DNA of 64,000 bases, from the NCBI RefSeq assembly GCF_019947135.1, contig NZ_JAGSHT010000005.1, forward strand, positions 270,328 to 334,327. The letters run 5' to 3'. The DNA comes from Occultella gossypii. GTDB taxonomy: Bacteria > Actinomycetota > Actinomycetes > Actinomycetales > Beutenbergiaceae. The notes under the pieces are model-generated. The model was not told the origin of the DNA. It saw only the letters and a list, made by a program, of their open reading frames with translations, and searched no databases. Shown piece after piece: positions 9,077-17,334 of the stretch. How positions within the stretch are numbered: the first letter of the stretch is position 1; each line of letters starts with the position of its first letter. The position numbers and the translations under genes are program-made.

Positions 9077-10510
9077 CTACGGCGTGGCGCCGGGGATTTC
9101 GGAGCTGAAGCGGCGGGGTTTTCCGGGGCCGAGGTCGGCGGGCCGGGCCAGGCGGAGGCTGCGTGGCCGCCGGCCGAGCAGGCGCTGGATGCTGCGCAGG
9201 GCCGGTTCCTCGTCGCCGCCGACTGCGCGCAGGCGGAGTTCGCCATCGGCGCCCTGATGCAGGTGCCACGCGAGCGTGCCGTGGGCCTGGAGCACCTGGG
9301 TCAGGCCAACGGCGTCCACCCAGGTGCCGTCGGAGGCGGCGAACCGGACCGGGGTCCGGCCCTCGAGATCGGCCAGGGCGCCGTCCGCGGTGAGGCTCGC
9401 GTGGTCACCGGTGCGGTACCGCAGCAGCGGCAGGTACGGGTTCTCCGCGGAGGTCACCACGATCTCGCCGCGCTGCCCGACGGCGACACCTCGCCCGTGC
9501 GCGTCGAGCACCTCGACGTGGTGGCTGCGTGGGAGCAGGACGTGCGGGCCGCCGTCGACGGAGGCGGCCACCGGCCCGGTCTCCATCAGCCCGTACAGGT
9601 CGACGACGGGCGCGCCCCAGCGGGCGCGGAGCAGGTCCCGGGCCGCGGGGGAGAGCGCGTTGGCGCCGCTGATGACGGCGACCGGGCGCAGGGTGACCTC
9701 GACCTCGGCGAGGTCCACCAGCGCCGACGGCGTCGACGTGATCACCTGCGGGTCCACGGCGGCGAGGAACGCCTCCCGGTCGCCCGGCCGGCGCCACGCC
9801 GTCGGGTGCAGGTTGATGCGGGCCAGGCCAGCCTGCTCGAACGCCGAGAGCAGGCTGGCGTAGGTGAACGCGGTCTCCTGGGAGACGACGCTGAGCACCG
9901 CGAGCCGGCCGGGGTCCGGGGCCCAGTCCGCCCCGGCGAGTGCGACGAGCCGGCGCAGTTGGATCAGGTCCGAGCCCACCGTGCGGGCGTGCTGGGGGAG
10001 CACCAGGGCGGCACCGGTGCTACCGGTACTGGTGCCGGTGAACGCGTCGGCGAGGGACAGGTCCACCGGCACGAACGAGGCGAGGTCCGCGGCCAGGTCG
10101 GCCCGGGTGATGGTGGGCACGTCCGCGAATGCCGGTGGTGCGCCGCGCCAGGTCCGCCGGTAGCGGGGCACGGTGGTCGCGGCCCGCTCTAGCAGCGCGG
10201 TGACCCACGACGGCGGTGTGGATCCGGCCCGGGGTGGCTCGGCCCCACTGATCTCGGAGTGCAGGTGTGCCAACGCGGCGAGGTCGTCGGCGCCGAGGCG
10301 GTCGCCGCACTCGTGCACCCACGCGGGCGCGTGCGGGTGCGCCCGCAGCGCGGCCAGGCGGGCCGCGCCGGTCCCGGTCAGGGTGGGCCAGCGTTCGGCG
10401 TCGGTGAGCGCGGTGTCCGCGAACGGCTCGTACTCGCCCAGGACCGGGTCGCCGTCGTGGTGCGGCGGCAGCGGCCGAGCCGATGCGGCGGCGCCGGGGT
10501 GCTCAGACAT
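9077..10510 (-). CDS. PaaK-like adenylate-forming ligase, last gene of the pnuC operon
   Basis: 477-residue ANL-superfamily enzyme resembling phenylacetate-CoA ligase. The P-loop-like segment is GTSTGSTGAALV, followed by SGANALSP, DLYGLMETGPVA (A5-type motif Y-x-x-x-E) and the hinge Asp in LRYRTGDHASL. A short C-terminal lid ends at GKPRRFSSEI, with a Lys (GPGK) that may serve as the catalytic lysine. It would activate an unknown carboxylate to an acyl-AMP. ATG 10510 overlaps the upstream gene by 8 bases, so it belongs to the operon. No acyl-carrier protein or thiolation domain is nearby, so the acceptor is unknown. Confidence 0.8.
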   Translation of the reverse strand: MSEHPGAAASARPLPPHHDGDPVLGEYEPFADTALTDAERWPTLTGTGAARLAALRAHPHAPAWVHECGDRLGADDLAALAHLHSEISGAEPPRAGSTPPSWVTALLERAATTVPRYRRTWRGAPPAFADVPTITRADLAADLASFVPVDLSLADAFTGTSTGSTGAALVLPQHARTVGSDLIQLRRLVALAGADWAPDPGRLAVLSVVSQETAFTYASLLSAFEQAGLARINLHPTAWRRPGDREAFLAAVDPQVITSTPSALVDLAEVEVTLRPVAVISGANALSPAARDLLRARWGAPVVDLYGLMETGPVAASVDGGPHVLLPRSHHVEVLDAHGRGVAVGQRGEIVVTSAENPYLPLLRYRTGDHASLTADGALADLEGRTPVRFAASDGTWVDAVGLTQVLQAHGTLAWHLHQGADGELRLRAVGGDEEPALRSIQRLLGRRPRSLRLARPADLGPGKPRRFSSEIPGATP

Positions 10511-11126
10511 AGGTGGTCCTCGCGGCGGCCTCACGGGCGCGTTTGTCCGCCAGCTGGGCGGCGAGCTCGGCCGCCCGGCGCTGCTCCTGCGCCAGCTCGG
10601 CCAGCGCTGCCGCGAGCGCAGGACTGCTCAGCGCGGTCAGCCGGTCCGCCGCGACCGCCTCGCTCTCCCCGGCCGGGCGCAGCCCGAGCAGGTCGAGGAA
10701 CAACCGGGCCGCCTCCTCGCGGGACCGCGGGTCGGCCACCCACTGTGACGGCGGCACATACGCCGCGAGGGTGCCGACCATCCGCTGTGCCGCCTCGGTC
10801 AGCCGCTCCGGGGCCCACCATCCGGTCCACGGCCGCAGGGCGGGCCCGTGGAGCAGCGCGGCGAGGATCCCGATGGCGGCGCGGGTCGGCCCCTGCGCGG
10901 GCGCGGCGAGCGGCTCGGCCGCGCGGTGGGCGTCCCGGCCGCCCGGAAGGTCGCGGGCGACGTCGGCGAGGGTGTCCGACCAGAGCGCGAGGGCATCCAC
11001 TCCCGGATCCCACACGTCCGGTGGTGTCGCGGCGAGGTCGCGCATGAGGTGGGACAGGGCCGGCCCGGGCGCGGACCCGGTCCGCCCTGCCTGCCCTGTC
11101 GACGCCGACTGCGGGGCGCTCATCAT
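10503..11126 (-). CDS. Unknown helical protein of the pnuC/MoxR/VWA operon
   Basis: 207 residues and not recognised. It is rich in Ala and Leu and predicted mostly helical. The last 60 residues form a likely coiled coil (AELAQEQRRAAELAAQLADKR). There is no signal peptide, membrane helix or catalytic motif. ATG 11126 gives an ATGA overlap with the metallopeptidase/VWA gene and has GGAGA four bases upstream; a second ATG at 11123 is also possible. Because it is coupled at both ends, it is probably a structural or adaptor subunit of whatever the MoxR/VWA module assembles; that role is inference from position only. Confidence 0.75.
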   Translation of the reverse strand: MMSAPQSASTGQAGRTGSAPGPALSHLMRDLAATPPDVWDPGVDALALWSDTLADVARDLPGGRDAHRAAEPLAAPAQGPTRAAIGILAALLHGPALRPWTGWWAPERLTEAAQRMVGTLAAYVPPSQWVADPRSREEAARLFLDLLGLRPAGESEAVAADRLTALSSPALAAALAELAQEQRRAAELAAQLADKRAREAAARTTYV

Positions 11127-12898
11127 CTGCTCTCCGTGCGCTCGAGGTCCCAGACCCGGGCGGCGAAGTCCCGGGCGAACGGGATCAGGTCGTTCCAGGT
11201 GGAGACGGTGTAGACGTCGTAGTCCCCGGCCATCTCGACGTATTGCTCGCGCCGCTGCTGCGAGAGGTTCAGGATCAGGGAGCCACCACCGCGTGCGGCC
11301 ACGAGGCACTCAGCCGCCTCGCTCGTCGTCTCCCGGTTCCTGAGGAACATGGAGTTGACCCCCGAGTCCGAGACGACGGCGATGTGGCACCGACGGCCCG
11401 TCTCGCTGGTCTCGCGTGGCCGCTCCTGCGTGCCGGTGCCGAGGTGCGTGGCCACGAGGTGCTCGAGCGGGAACGAGGTGCTCCCGCCGAAGTAGGCGAC
11501 GACGGCGGCCAGGACCTCGTCGGCATTCTCGGTGAACCCATCGGTGCCGGCGACCTCGTTGTGGCCGGACCATGTGGTCGCCTGCACCCTGGCCCCGGCG
11601 CGAAGGGCCGAGAGGGCCATGATCGCGCCGGCCAGCGCGAGCGGGGAACGCGTGCGCCGTGGGTCGGGGATGGAGCCGGAGGAATCGAGGTACAGATCGA
11701 GGTCCACGGGCACCCGGTCCGGTTCGGTGCCGGCGTCGGACAGGAATTCCCGGCGCTGCAGCGTCACCCCCGGGATCGGCACCGGGCTTCGGACCAGGGA
11801 CCCGGGCCAGTCGATCGCGCCGAGGTCCTCGCCGACATCCCAGTCCGTCAGGCCGGCCAGCAACGGGTCGGGGTGGGCGGGGGAGACCGTGCTCGGGAAC
11901 GGCACCAGATGAGGGGCGGCGTTCTCGGCGTACCAGGCGATCGCGGCCCGGACCGGGTCCGACTCGAGGCCGAGCTGGCGCAGCACCGCCGCGTACGCGG
12001 CGGGCTCGAGCCCGTGTGGCTGCTCGTTCGTGACGGGACCGGAGCCCTGGTCCGCCAGATCGGACACCTCGGACTCGTCTGCAACGTCTAGCCCCGGGAC
12101 GCTCGGCACCACCCGCGGGTCGAGGCTCGGATGCAGGGCGGGAGCCGCGAGCGACGGGTCGCTCGCGAGGCCCGTCGGGATGCCGCCGCCGTCCTCCTCC
12201 TGGTGACACACGACCCGCCAGATGGTGTGCATCGGCATCTCCTCGGGATCTGGCACCAGCTGACGGACCAGGGCCCCGAACCCGGCCGCCCCGCCGACCG
12301 CGTCGTCGGCGTAGGCGCGCACCGCGCGGGCGAGCAGCTGCGCCTCCCGCTCCACGGGGCGGTCAGGGATGTCGGGGCCGGCGAGTGAGCCGGTCGGCAG
12401 TGACCAGAGCAGCTCGTCGGCCCGCATCACGAGCCGCATGATGGTGTCCTGCTGACGCGGCGGCCCGATCCGGCGCCACACCTCGTCCATGCGCAGACCG
12501 GCGCGGCGCTGCAGACGGTCGTTGATGAGCAGGTCCGACCACAGGTTCGCCATCACGGGGGCGAGGTCGTCGCGGTCCACCAGGCCCACTCGCATCCGGA
12601 TCAGCACTCGGGCGGCGGTGCCGAGATCGCCCGGCGCGAGCACGTGGTGGCCCACCTCGTGGGCGAGGATCTCGGTGGGCAGATCGCTCAGTCCCATCTG
12701 CTTGATGAGGTCGAGAGCGATCGAGACCCGGACGTCGCGCAGGTTGAACCAGGCGAAGGACCGAACGCCCTGCGGCCGGTCCGTCACGCGGATCAACTCC
12801 GGGCCGCTCAGCCGCAGGTGGCTGCCCCACGCGGCAAGGGCGTCCGGCCACGCCGCGTCCCACCGGGCGGTGAGCTGCTGCCGCTCCTCGGCCCTCAT
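11123..12898 (-). CDS. Putative metallopeptidase with C-terminal VWA domain
   Basis: 591 residues. The N-terminal domain has ILAHEVGHHV (HEVGH 80-84), a zinc-metallopeptidase HExxH, followed by NLWSDLLINDRL, like the D-x-x-I-N segment of DUF2201-type putative peptidases. A middle region (about 220-390) is unassigned. The C-terminus is a VWA domain with DSSGS (405-409) as its MIDAS and a later GSTSF that could hold the MIDAS threonine or serine. MoxR ATPases commonly pair with VWA proteins as chaperone/client-loading systems, and the MoxR gene lies two genes upstream in this operon. ATG 12898 overlaps the preceding stop as ATGA. Peptidase activity is predicted by motif only. Confidence 0.85.
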   Translation of the reverse strand: MRAEERQQLTARWDAAWPDALAAWGSHLRLSGPELIRVTDRPQGVRSFAWFNLRDVRVSIALDLIKQMGLSDLPTEILAHEVGHHVLAPGDLGTAARVLIRMRVGLVDRDDLAPVMANLWSDLLINDRLQRRAGLRMDEVWRRIGPPRQQDTIMRLVMRADELLWSLPTGSLAGPDIPDRPVEREAQLLARAVRAYADDAVGGAAGFGALVRQLVPDPEEMPMHTIWRVVCHQEEDGGGIPTGLASDPSLAAPALHPSLDPRVVPSVPGLDVADESEVSDLADQGSGPVTNEQPHGLEPAAYAAVLRQLGLESDPVRAAIAWYAENAAPHLVPFPSTVSPAHPDPLLAGLTDWDVGEDLGAIDWPGSLVRSPVPIPGVTLQRREFLSDAGTEPDRVPVDLDLYLDSSGSIPDPRRTRSPLALAGAIMALSALRAGARVQATTWSGHNEVAGTDGFTENADEVLAAVVAYFGGSTSFPLEHLVATHLGTGTQERPRETSETGRRCHIAVVSDSGVNSMFLRNRETTSEAAECLVAARGGGSLILNLSQQRREQYVEMAGDYDVYTVSTWNDLIPFARDFAARVWDLERTESR

Positions 12899-13920
12899 CG
12901 TCGCGTCACGTGCAAGTAGTAGGAGTGCTCGTGCGCCCGCACGGCCACGGCGCCCGACGGCGAGGGCGCGGCCCAGGCGGGCCGGTCGCCACCGGCGGGG
13001 GCCGGCCTGGGCACGGCGCGGGAGCCGTGGATGTCGGCGCGGACCTCCCAGTACCGGTATGGCGGGACGTCGCCGTGGGAGTCCGCGGGCTCGATGTCGT
13101 CGGCGCCGGCGGCACCATCGGTCGGCGCCGACTCGGTGCGCACCCACCAGCGCAGCCCGTCACCACCGAGCAGTTCCGGGATCCTGACCCACGGGCCCCC
13201 GAAGCCACGGAAGCCGCCGATGCGCCACGGGCCCGTCAGCCCCGGCCACCACCACGGGTCCTGCGCGTTCCGGGCCAGCACGCTCCGAGCGCCCCCGTCG
13301 GCCGCGGGGCCGACGGGGGCCTCCCACGGCGCGGCCGCCGACCCGCCCTGGCGCAGCCGCGCCGCACCGCCGAGCACGTGCTCGGGCAGATCGGCGGCCA
13401 CCGTGAGCGCGGCAGCGCGCCAACCAACCGCGCCACAACGCCACGCCGCGACGGTGACGGCGCCGCGCAGGTGCGTCGGATCGGTCGCACCGGCCATGGC
13501 GACACCGACGAGGTCGCGCCAACGCACCACGTCGACGGTGCCCCGCAGCCGGGTGACGGCCGTGATCAGGTCCGTCAGCGCCGCCGCCGGCTCCGGGCCG
13601 AGTGCCGGTGCGAGCCGGGGGACCCAGTCGAGCAGCACCGCGGTCGTCGGGTCGTGCGGATGCCACCGGTGCGCGCTCACACGTGCGGCGGCGCGGGCCA
13701 GCACCTCCTCGGCGAGGGCGTCGAAACGCCCGGCCGGCAGACCGGCCGTCGCCACGCCGTCGAGCATCACCCCGATGCCCCAGAGCGCGCCGTGCAGGTC
13801 CGCCCGAGCTGCTCCGGCCGCCTGGGCGCGGGCGAGGACGTCATCGACGTGCGCGCGTCGGCCCACCGCCCAGGCGCGCCAGGCACCACCCGGCTGCGCT
13901 GCCACCTCGACCGCTCTCAT
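12895..13920 (-). CDS. Unknown protein between MoxR and VWA genes
   Basis: 341 residues, no recognised family. Residues 1-200 are Ala/Arg-rich and helical, perhaps a HEAT-like or bundle fold. The C-terminal third is Trp/Gly-rich (DPWWWPGLTGPWRIGGFRG; WVRTESAP) and ends with strands (YYLHVTRR), suggesting a small beta domain. No membrane segment or catalytic signature. Its ATG overlaps the MoxR stop and its stop overlaps the VWA start, each as ATGA, so it is co-translated with both and is likely a dedicated partner. The function is not inferable from sequence. Confidence 0.75.
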   Translation of the reverse strand: MRAVEVAAQPGGAWRAWAVGRRAHVDDVLARAQAAGAARADLHGALWGIGVMLDGVATAGLPAGRFDALAEEVLARAAARVSAHRWHPHDPTTAVLLDWVPRLAPALGPEPAAALTDLITAVTRLRGTVDVVRWRDLVGVAMAGATDPTHLRGAVTVAAWRCGAVGWRAAALTVAADLPEHVLGGAARLRQGGSAAAPWEAPVGPAADGGARSVLARNAQDPWWWPGLTGPWRIGGFRGFGGPWVRIPELLGGDGLRWWVRTESAPTDGAAGADDIEPADSHGDVPPYRYWEVRADIHGSRAVPRPAPAGGDRPAWAAPSPSGAVAVRAHEHSYYLHVTRR

Positions 13921-15548
13921 GGGTTCGAGGACAGCCAGGTCAGGTAGTTCGTGTACCGCTGGTGTGCGTACTTCAGGGCGAGGGCGTCGTCGTACAGGTG
14001 GCCGTAGAGCTTGCGGGCCATCGACCAGGAGTCGAGCACCCGCTCGATCCGGGCCAGCCGCACCCGCACGCTCGCGGCATCCACGCCGTCGAGCCCGGCG
14101 TGCAGCTCGTCCAGGATCTCGCCGACCGAATCGGAGCCGTCACGGTCGAGGGTGTCGTACTGGGCGCACGCGTCGTCGAAGATCCCGCGCAGCCAGGAGA
14201 TCCGGTCCGTGCGCAGCGGGGCGCCGTCGTCGCCGTCGAACACCCCGGCCCGCAGGTCCGGGTTGATCTTGTCGTGCAGCACGAACGGCAGCACCGCGCG
14301 GACGTCCTCGATGCCCACCTCGGGGCGGCCCCGGAAGAACGCCATCGCCTTCGAGTAGGAGATGAGCGACTGCAGGGACCGGACCGAGAGCCCGTTCAGG
14401 GCGGAGGTGCCGACGTCGGAGAGCCGGTCCCGCCCGGTGTCCTGTGCGGCGATCTGATGCACGTCCGCGCCGGCGAGGCGGGCGGTGTCCTTCGTGCGGT
14501 ACTCGAACTGCACGCCGGCGCGCTCGAGGAACTCCAGCTGGGCGGCGAAGAACTCGATCCGGCGGCGCACGTCGGCAGGCAGCGGCATGGCCCGGATCGC
14601 GGCGTCGAGGGCGTCGTGCTCGGCCTCGGTGAACACGATGCCCTCCGGCACCTGCTCCTCGGGACGGAGCCGGCGCGCGGCCCGGTCCACCAGCTGGTCC
14701 AGGAACCGGGTGTTGAACGGCAGCGCGTGTGCCACCACGTCGATCCGGTCCTTGAGCGCCTCGACCACCTGGTAGGTGCCGCCGCCGGCATCGTCGTTGG
14801 CGGTCAGGTACCAGGCGGAGGAGCCGGTGGAGTAGATCTGGTCGTAGACCTCGACGTAGCCGTCCGCGAGCACGGTCAGCAGCGCCGACTGGGTGCGGGT
14901 GGGGATCCGGTTGTACTCGTCCACGATCTTCACGCGCATGCCGAGCCAGGTGCGCCAGGCGACGTCCACCTCGCCGAGGGAGTCGGCCGAGATCAGGTCC
15001 TTGGGCAGCGGCGTGCCGAACATGTCCGTCACGGTCAGCTGTGGGTGGCCGTGCTGCATCGCCCGGCGGACCTCACGGATCGGGTAGCCGGCCAGGATCC
15101 CCATCAGCACAGCGGATGCGGTCTTCCCACGGCCGGGCCCGCCGAGCAGCAGGCACCGGCCGCGCACGGCGAAGGTGAGCAGTGGCAGCAGCACGAAGCT
15201 CGAGTAGGACTGCGCGGACGGCAGCCGTAGCTCGGCCGCGCTGTCCCCCAGGGCGAAGGACCGGCCCGCCGCGCCTGGGCGTTCGAACTCGATGTCGTAG
15301 TGCGGGGAGATGATCGCGTGGTTGACGATCCAGAAGTAGGCCTGCCGCAGCTTCTCGTCGAGCCCGGTCGGGCCGGCCGACTCCGGCGCGAGCGGGGCGA
15401 ACAGGTCGTCGACGCTGAGTTCGCGCCGGTCCTCGCTGCTCGCCGTGGGCAGCGTGGGGGCGGCGGAAAGGCCCTCCGGGGCGACGGCGGGGGGTGGGCT
15501 CACGCGGGCGCCCACCCGATTGCTCCGGGGTGCTCCGGACTCGTTCAT
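13917..15548 (-). CDS. MoxR-family AAA+ ATPase
   Basis: 543 residues. Walker A is GGPGRGKT (136-143); Walker B is VKIVDEYNRIP (DE about 210-211), close to the MoxR DEINR signature; sensor 1 lies in LTANDDAGGG. A long C-terminal lid region with helical segments extends to residue 543, longer than typical MoxR (about 330). The N-terminal 60 residues are Pro/Ser-rich and likely disordered. ATG 15548 overlaps the nadR-like stop as ATGA. MoxR ATPases act as chaperone-like remodelers with VWA partners, and one lies two genes downstream. This one is probably the motor of the operon's module. Confidence 0.9.
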   Translation of the reverse strand: MNESGAPRSNRVGARVSPPPAVAPEGLSAAPTLPTASSEDRRELSVDDLFAPLAPESAGPTGLDEKLRQAYFWIVNHAIISPHYDIEFERPGAAGRSFALGDSAAELRLPSAQSYSSFVLLPLLTFAVRGRCLLLGGPGRGKTASAVLMGILAGYPIREVRRAMQHGHPQLTVTDMFGTPLPKDLISADSLGEVDVAWRTWLGMRVKIVDEYNRIPTRTQSALLTVLADGYVEVYDQIYSTGSSAWYLTANDDAGGGTYQVVEALKDRIDVVAHALPFNTRFLDQLVDRAARRLRPEEQVPEGIVFTEAEHDALDAAIRAMPLPADVRRRIEFFAAQLEFLERAGVQFEYRTKDTARLAGADVHQIAAQDTGRDRLSDVGTSALNGLSVRSLQSLISYSKAMAFFRGRPEVGIEDVRAVLPFVLHDKINPDLRAGVFDGDDGAPLRTDRISWLRGIFDDACAQYDTLDRDGSDSVGEILDELHAGLDGVDAASVRVRLARIERVLDSWSMARKLYGHLYDDALALKYAHQRYTNYLTWLSSNP

Positions 15549-16606
15549 CGGCGGGTCCTGCTTCCTGCGCGGTGCGCGTCGGTGCCGGCCTGGGGCAGCG
15601 GATCGGCGAGGCGCCGGCCGTGGTCGAGGGCGTCGATGCGATCGACGGCGGCCGCGAGCCTCTCGGCGGGGGAGCCACGCAGTTCGTGCCAGGGCACGCC
15701 GGAGCCGTCGAGGACCTCGCGGAACCGAGCGGTCATCGCGTGCCGCAGGTGTTCGCCGTCCCGCAGCCCGTCCTGGACGAAGTCGATCTCGTCGCCGGTG
15801 AGCAGGTACAGGTCGGGGCGCCGGCGCGCGGCCAGTGCGGCCACCGAGGGCGAGGCGGCGCCCACGTACCGCTCGTGCCAGACCGTGGTGGCGAGCACGT
15901 CGGTGTCCGTGATGAGCAGCGGTCGCGGGGTCCGGGCCGCGGCCTCGTCCTCGAGCCGGGTCTGCTCGGCGGCGACCAGGGCGAACTCGCTCGAGTGCCA
16001 GGGCGCCGTCAGCCCGCCGGGCCGGATCTCGCTCCAGGTCCGCCCGAACTCGGGCACCTCCGGCGTGCCGTAGTGGGCGGTCAGGTCGTCGGCCAGGGTG
16101 GTGGTGCCGGTCGACTCCGCGCCGACGACCACCACGCGGGTGGTCAGGTACGCGCGCACCGGGGCCGGCAGTGCCCACCAGTGACGGTGCGGATCCGCGC
16201 GCACGGCGGTCCCGGAGACCGGCACCTCCTGGCGGGCCGGGTCCACCCGCACCCACTGGGCATCCAGGCGGTCCGCGAGTTCCACTCCGTACGCGTCCGA
16301 GGTGAACACCGCGTCGACGGGTGCGTCCAGCAGGGAGGTGATGACGGCGAGGTGGGCCTCCCAGGCGGCGTTCGAGCCGTAGTCCACGGGGGAGTCGTCG
16401 ATGGCGTGCACCACGTGGGCCTGGGGCGCCTCGGTGCGGATCCAGTCGGCGCGGACCGGCGCGGGGACCGACTCCACGGACGAGGCGAGCACCTCGACGG
16501 TGAGCCGCTCACAGGAGCGCAGCCCGGTCCGGATCAGGTTCAGGTGGCCCGCGTGCAGCGGGTAGAACTTGCCCAGGACGAGGCCGTGCCGGAAGCGGCG
16601 CGTCAC
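15545..16606 (-). CDS. nadR: NadR-like NMN adenylyltransferase/ribosylnicotinamide kinase with altered P-loop
   Basis: 353 residues with two domains. The N-terminal nucleotidyltransferase has GKFYPLHAGH (12-21) of the NMNAT fold and SGTAVRADP resembling its substrate motif. The C-terminal kinase-like P-loop domain (from about 157) has GAESTGTTT (162-170), where the usual Lys is Thr; the rest keeps LITDTD and YLLTGDEIDFVQDGLRDG, as in NadR kinases. The N-terminal helix-turn-helix repressor domain of enterobacterial NadR is absent. It would convert nicotinamide riboside to NMN and then NAD. The GTG start overlaps the pnuC stop by 4 bases, matching an importer-plus-salvage pair. Confidence 0.88.
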   Translation of the reverse strand: MTRRFRHGLVLGKFYPLHAGHLNLIRTGLRSCERLTVEVLASSVESVPAPVRADWIRTEAPQAHVVHAIDDSPVDYGSNAAWEAHLAVITSLLDAPVDAVFTSDAYGVELADRLDAQWVRVDPARQEVPVSGTAVRADPHRHWWALPAPVRAYLTTRVVVVGAESTGTTTLADDLTAHYGTPEVPEFGRTWSEIRPGGLTAPWHSSEFALVAAEQTRLEDEAAARTPRPLLITDTDVLATTVWHERYVGAASPSVAALAARRRPDLYLLTGDEIDFVQDGLRDGEHLRHAMTARFREVLDGSGVPWHELRGSPAERLAAAVDRIDALDHGRRLADPLPQAGTDAHRAGSRTRR

Positions 16607-17250
16607 GAGCGACCGACCCGTGCAGGGCCCACGGCGTCCGGGTCCGCAGCATCAGCGTCACGCTCAGCCCCGTCCACGCTGCCGACGGCGTCCGCACCGC
16701 CCAGCGCCTTGCGCCACTGGCGCATCCCGACCACGCACATCGCGAGGTAGACCACGTACAGCACCGCCGTCAGCCACAGCCCCTGCGACGCGTACAGGCC
16801 GATCAGGATCACGTCGGTGACCAGCCATACGGTCCAGTTGCCCAGCCACTTGCGTCCGAGCATCACCTGAGCGACCACCGACGAGGACGTGGTCAGCGAG
16901 TCCCAGAGCGGGACGGCCGAATCGGTCCACGCGGAGAGGGCGAACAGGCCCGCGACGGTGAGCATCGCCGTCACCCCTACCGCGGCGACCCACGCCCAAC
17001 GGGGCGTGCGCCGCACGACGAGGGCTCCGCCGTCGGGCCCGCGCCTGGTCCACCAGTACCAACCGAGCGCACCGACCACGGCGAACAGGACCTGCAGTGC
17101 CGCGTTCGCGTACAGGCCGGCGCTGGAGAACAGGATCAGGAACGCGACGTTGTTGGCGAGCCCGATCGGGAACGTCCACACGTTCTGGCGGACGGCGAGC
17201 CACACGCAGATCGCGCCGGTGACGAATCCGAAGACTTCCGTGGGGTCCAC
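16603..17250 (-). CDS. pnuC: Nicotinamide riboside transporter PnuC, first gene of the operon
   Basis: 215-residue inner-membrane protein with about seven hydrophobic helices, typical of PnuC facilitators. Characteristic segments are FPIGLANNVAFLILF, ALGWYWWTRRG, WLVTDVILIGLYASQGL and YVVYLAMCVVGMRQW. GTG 17250 was chosen because homology begins at DPTEVFGFVTGAICVW; sequence upstream belongs to the divergent arsR promoter. The C-terminal 30 residues are Asp/Ala-rich and unstructured. It heads the operon, transcribed leftward from the short region shared with the divergent regulator at 17335. It should import nicotinamide riboside for the adjacent NadR-like enzyme. Confidence 0.92.
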   Translation of the reverse strand: MDPTEVFGFVTGAICVWLAVRQNVWTFPIGLANNVAFLILFSSAGLYANAALQVLFAVVGALGWYWWTRRGPDGGALVVRRTPRWAWVAAVGVTAMLTVAGLFALSAWTDSAVPLWDSLTTSSSVVAQVMLGRKWLGNWTVWLVTDVILIGLYASQGLWLTAVLYVVYLAMCVVGMRQWRKALGGADAVGSVDGAERDADAADPDAVGPARVGRS

Positions 17251-17300
17251 GCCCGCGAGACTAGCCGACCGGGGACTGGTGGATCGGTGGGAGCCGCATG

Positions 17301-17328
17301 TTGACACATGCCGATATGGGTATATATT
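17301..17328 (+). promoter_or_regulatory. Near-consensus sigma-70-type promoter of the arsR-type gene
   Basis: TTGACA at 17301-17306 and TATATT at 17323-17328 are separated by 16 bases. The expected transcription start, about seven bases past the -10 box, falls at the ATG at 17335, so the mRNA is probably leaderless; no Shine-Dalgarno sequence is present between them. The AT-rich block is striking in this GC-rich background. Confidence 0.75.
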
Positions 17329-17329
17329 G
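17312..17329. promoter_or_regulatory. Imperfect dyad over the -10 box, possible ArsR-type operator
   Basis: CGATAT, six bases, ATATTG: five of six arm positions are complementary. It overlaps the -10 element of the regulator gene, as expected for autorepression by ArsR/SmtB-type proteins. Assignment is inferred from position and symmetry only. Confidence 0.45.
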
Positions 17330-17334
17330 AGCAC

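Noticed and set aside
4981..9108. Very long plus-strand open frame (about 1375 codons)
   Set aside because: It is antisense to the SNF2 and flavoprotein genes and is rich in Val, His, Asp, Arg and Gly, the usual product of reading GC-rich coding DNA backwards. The two minus-strand proteins have full motif sets.
11123..15548. Cobalt/magnesium chelatase CobS/CobT-like pair
   Set aside because: AAA+ plus VWA suggests it, but the VWA protein carries a HExxH domain and no cobalamin or chlorophyll genes are nearby.
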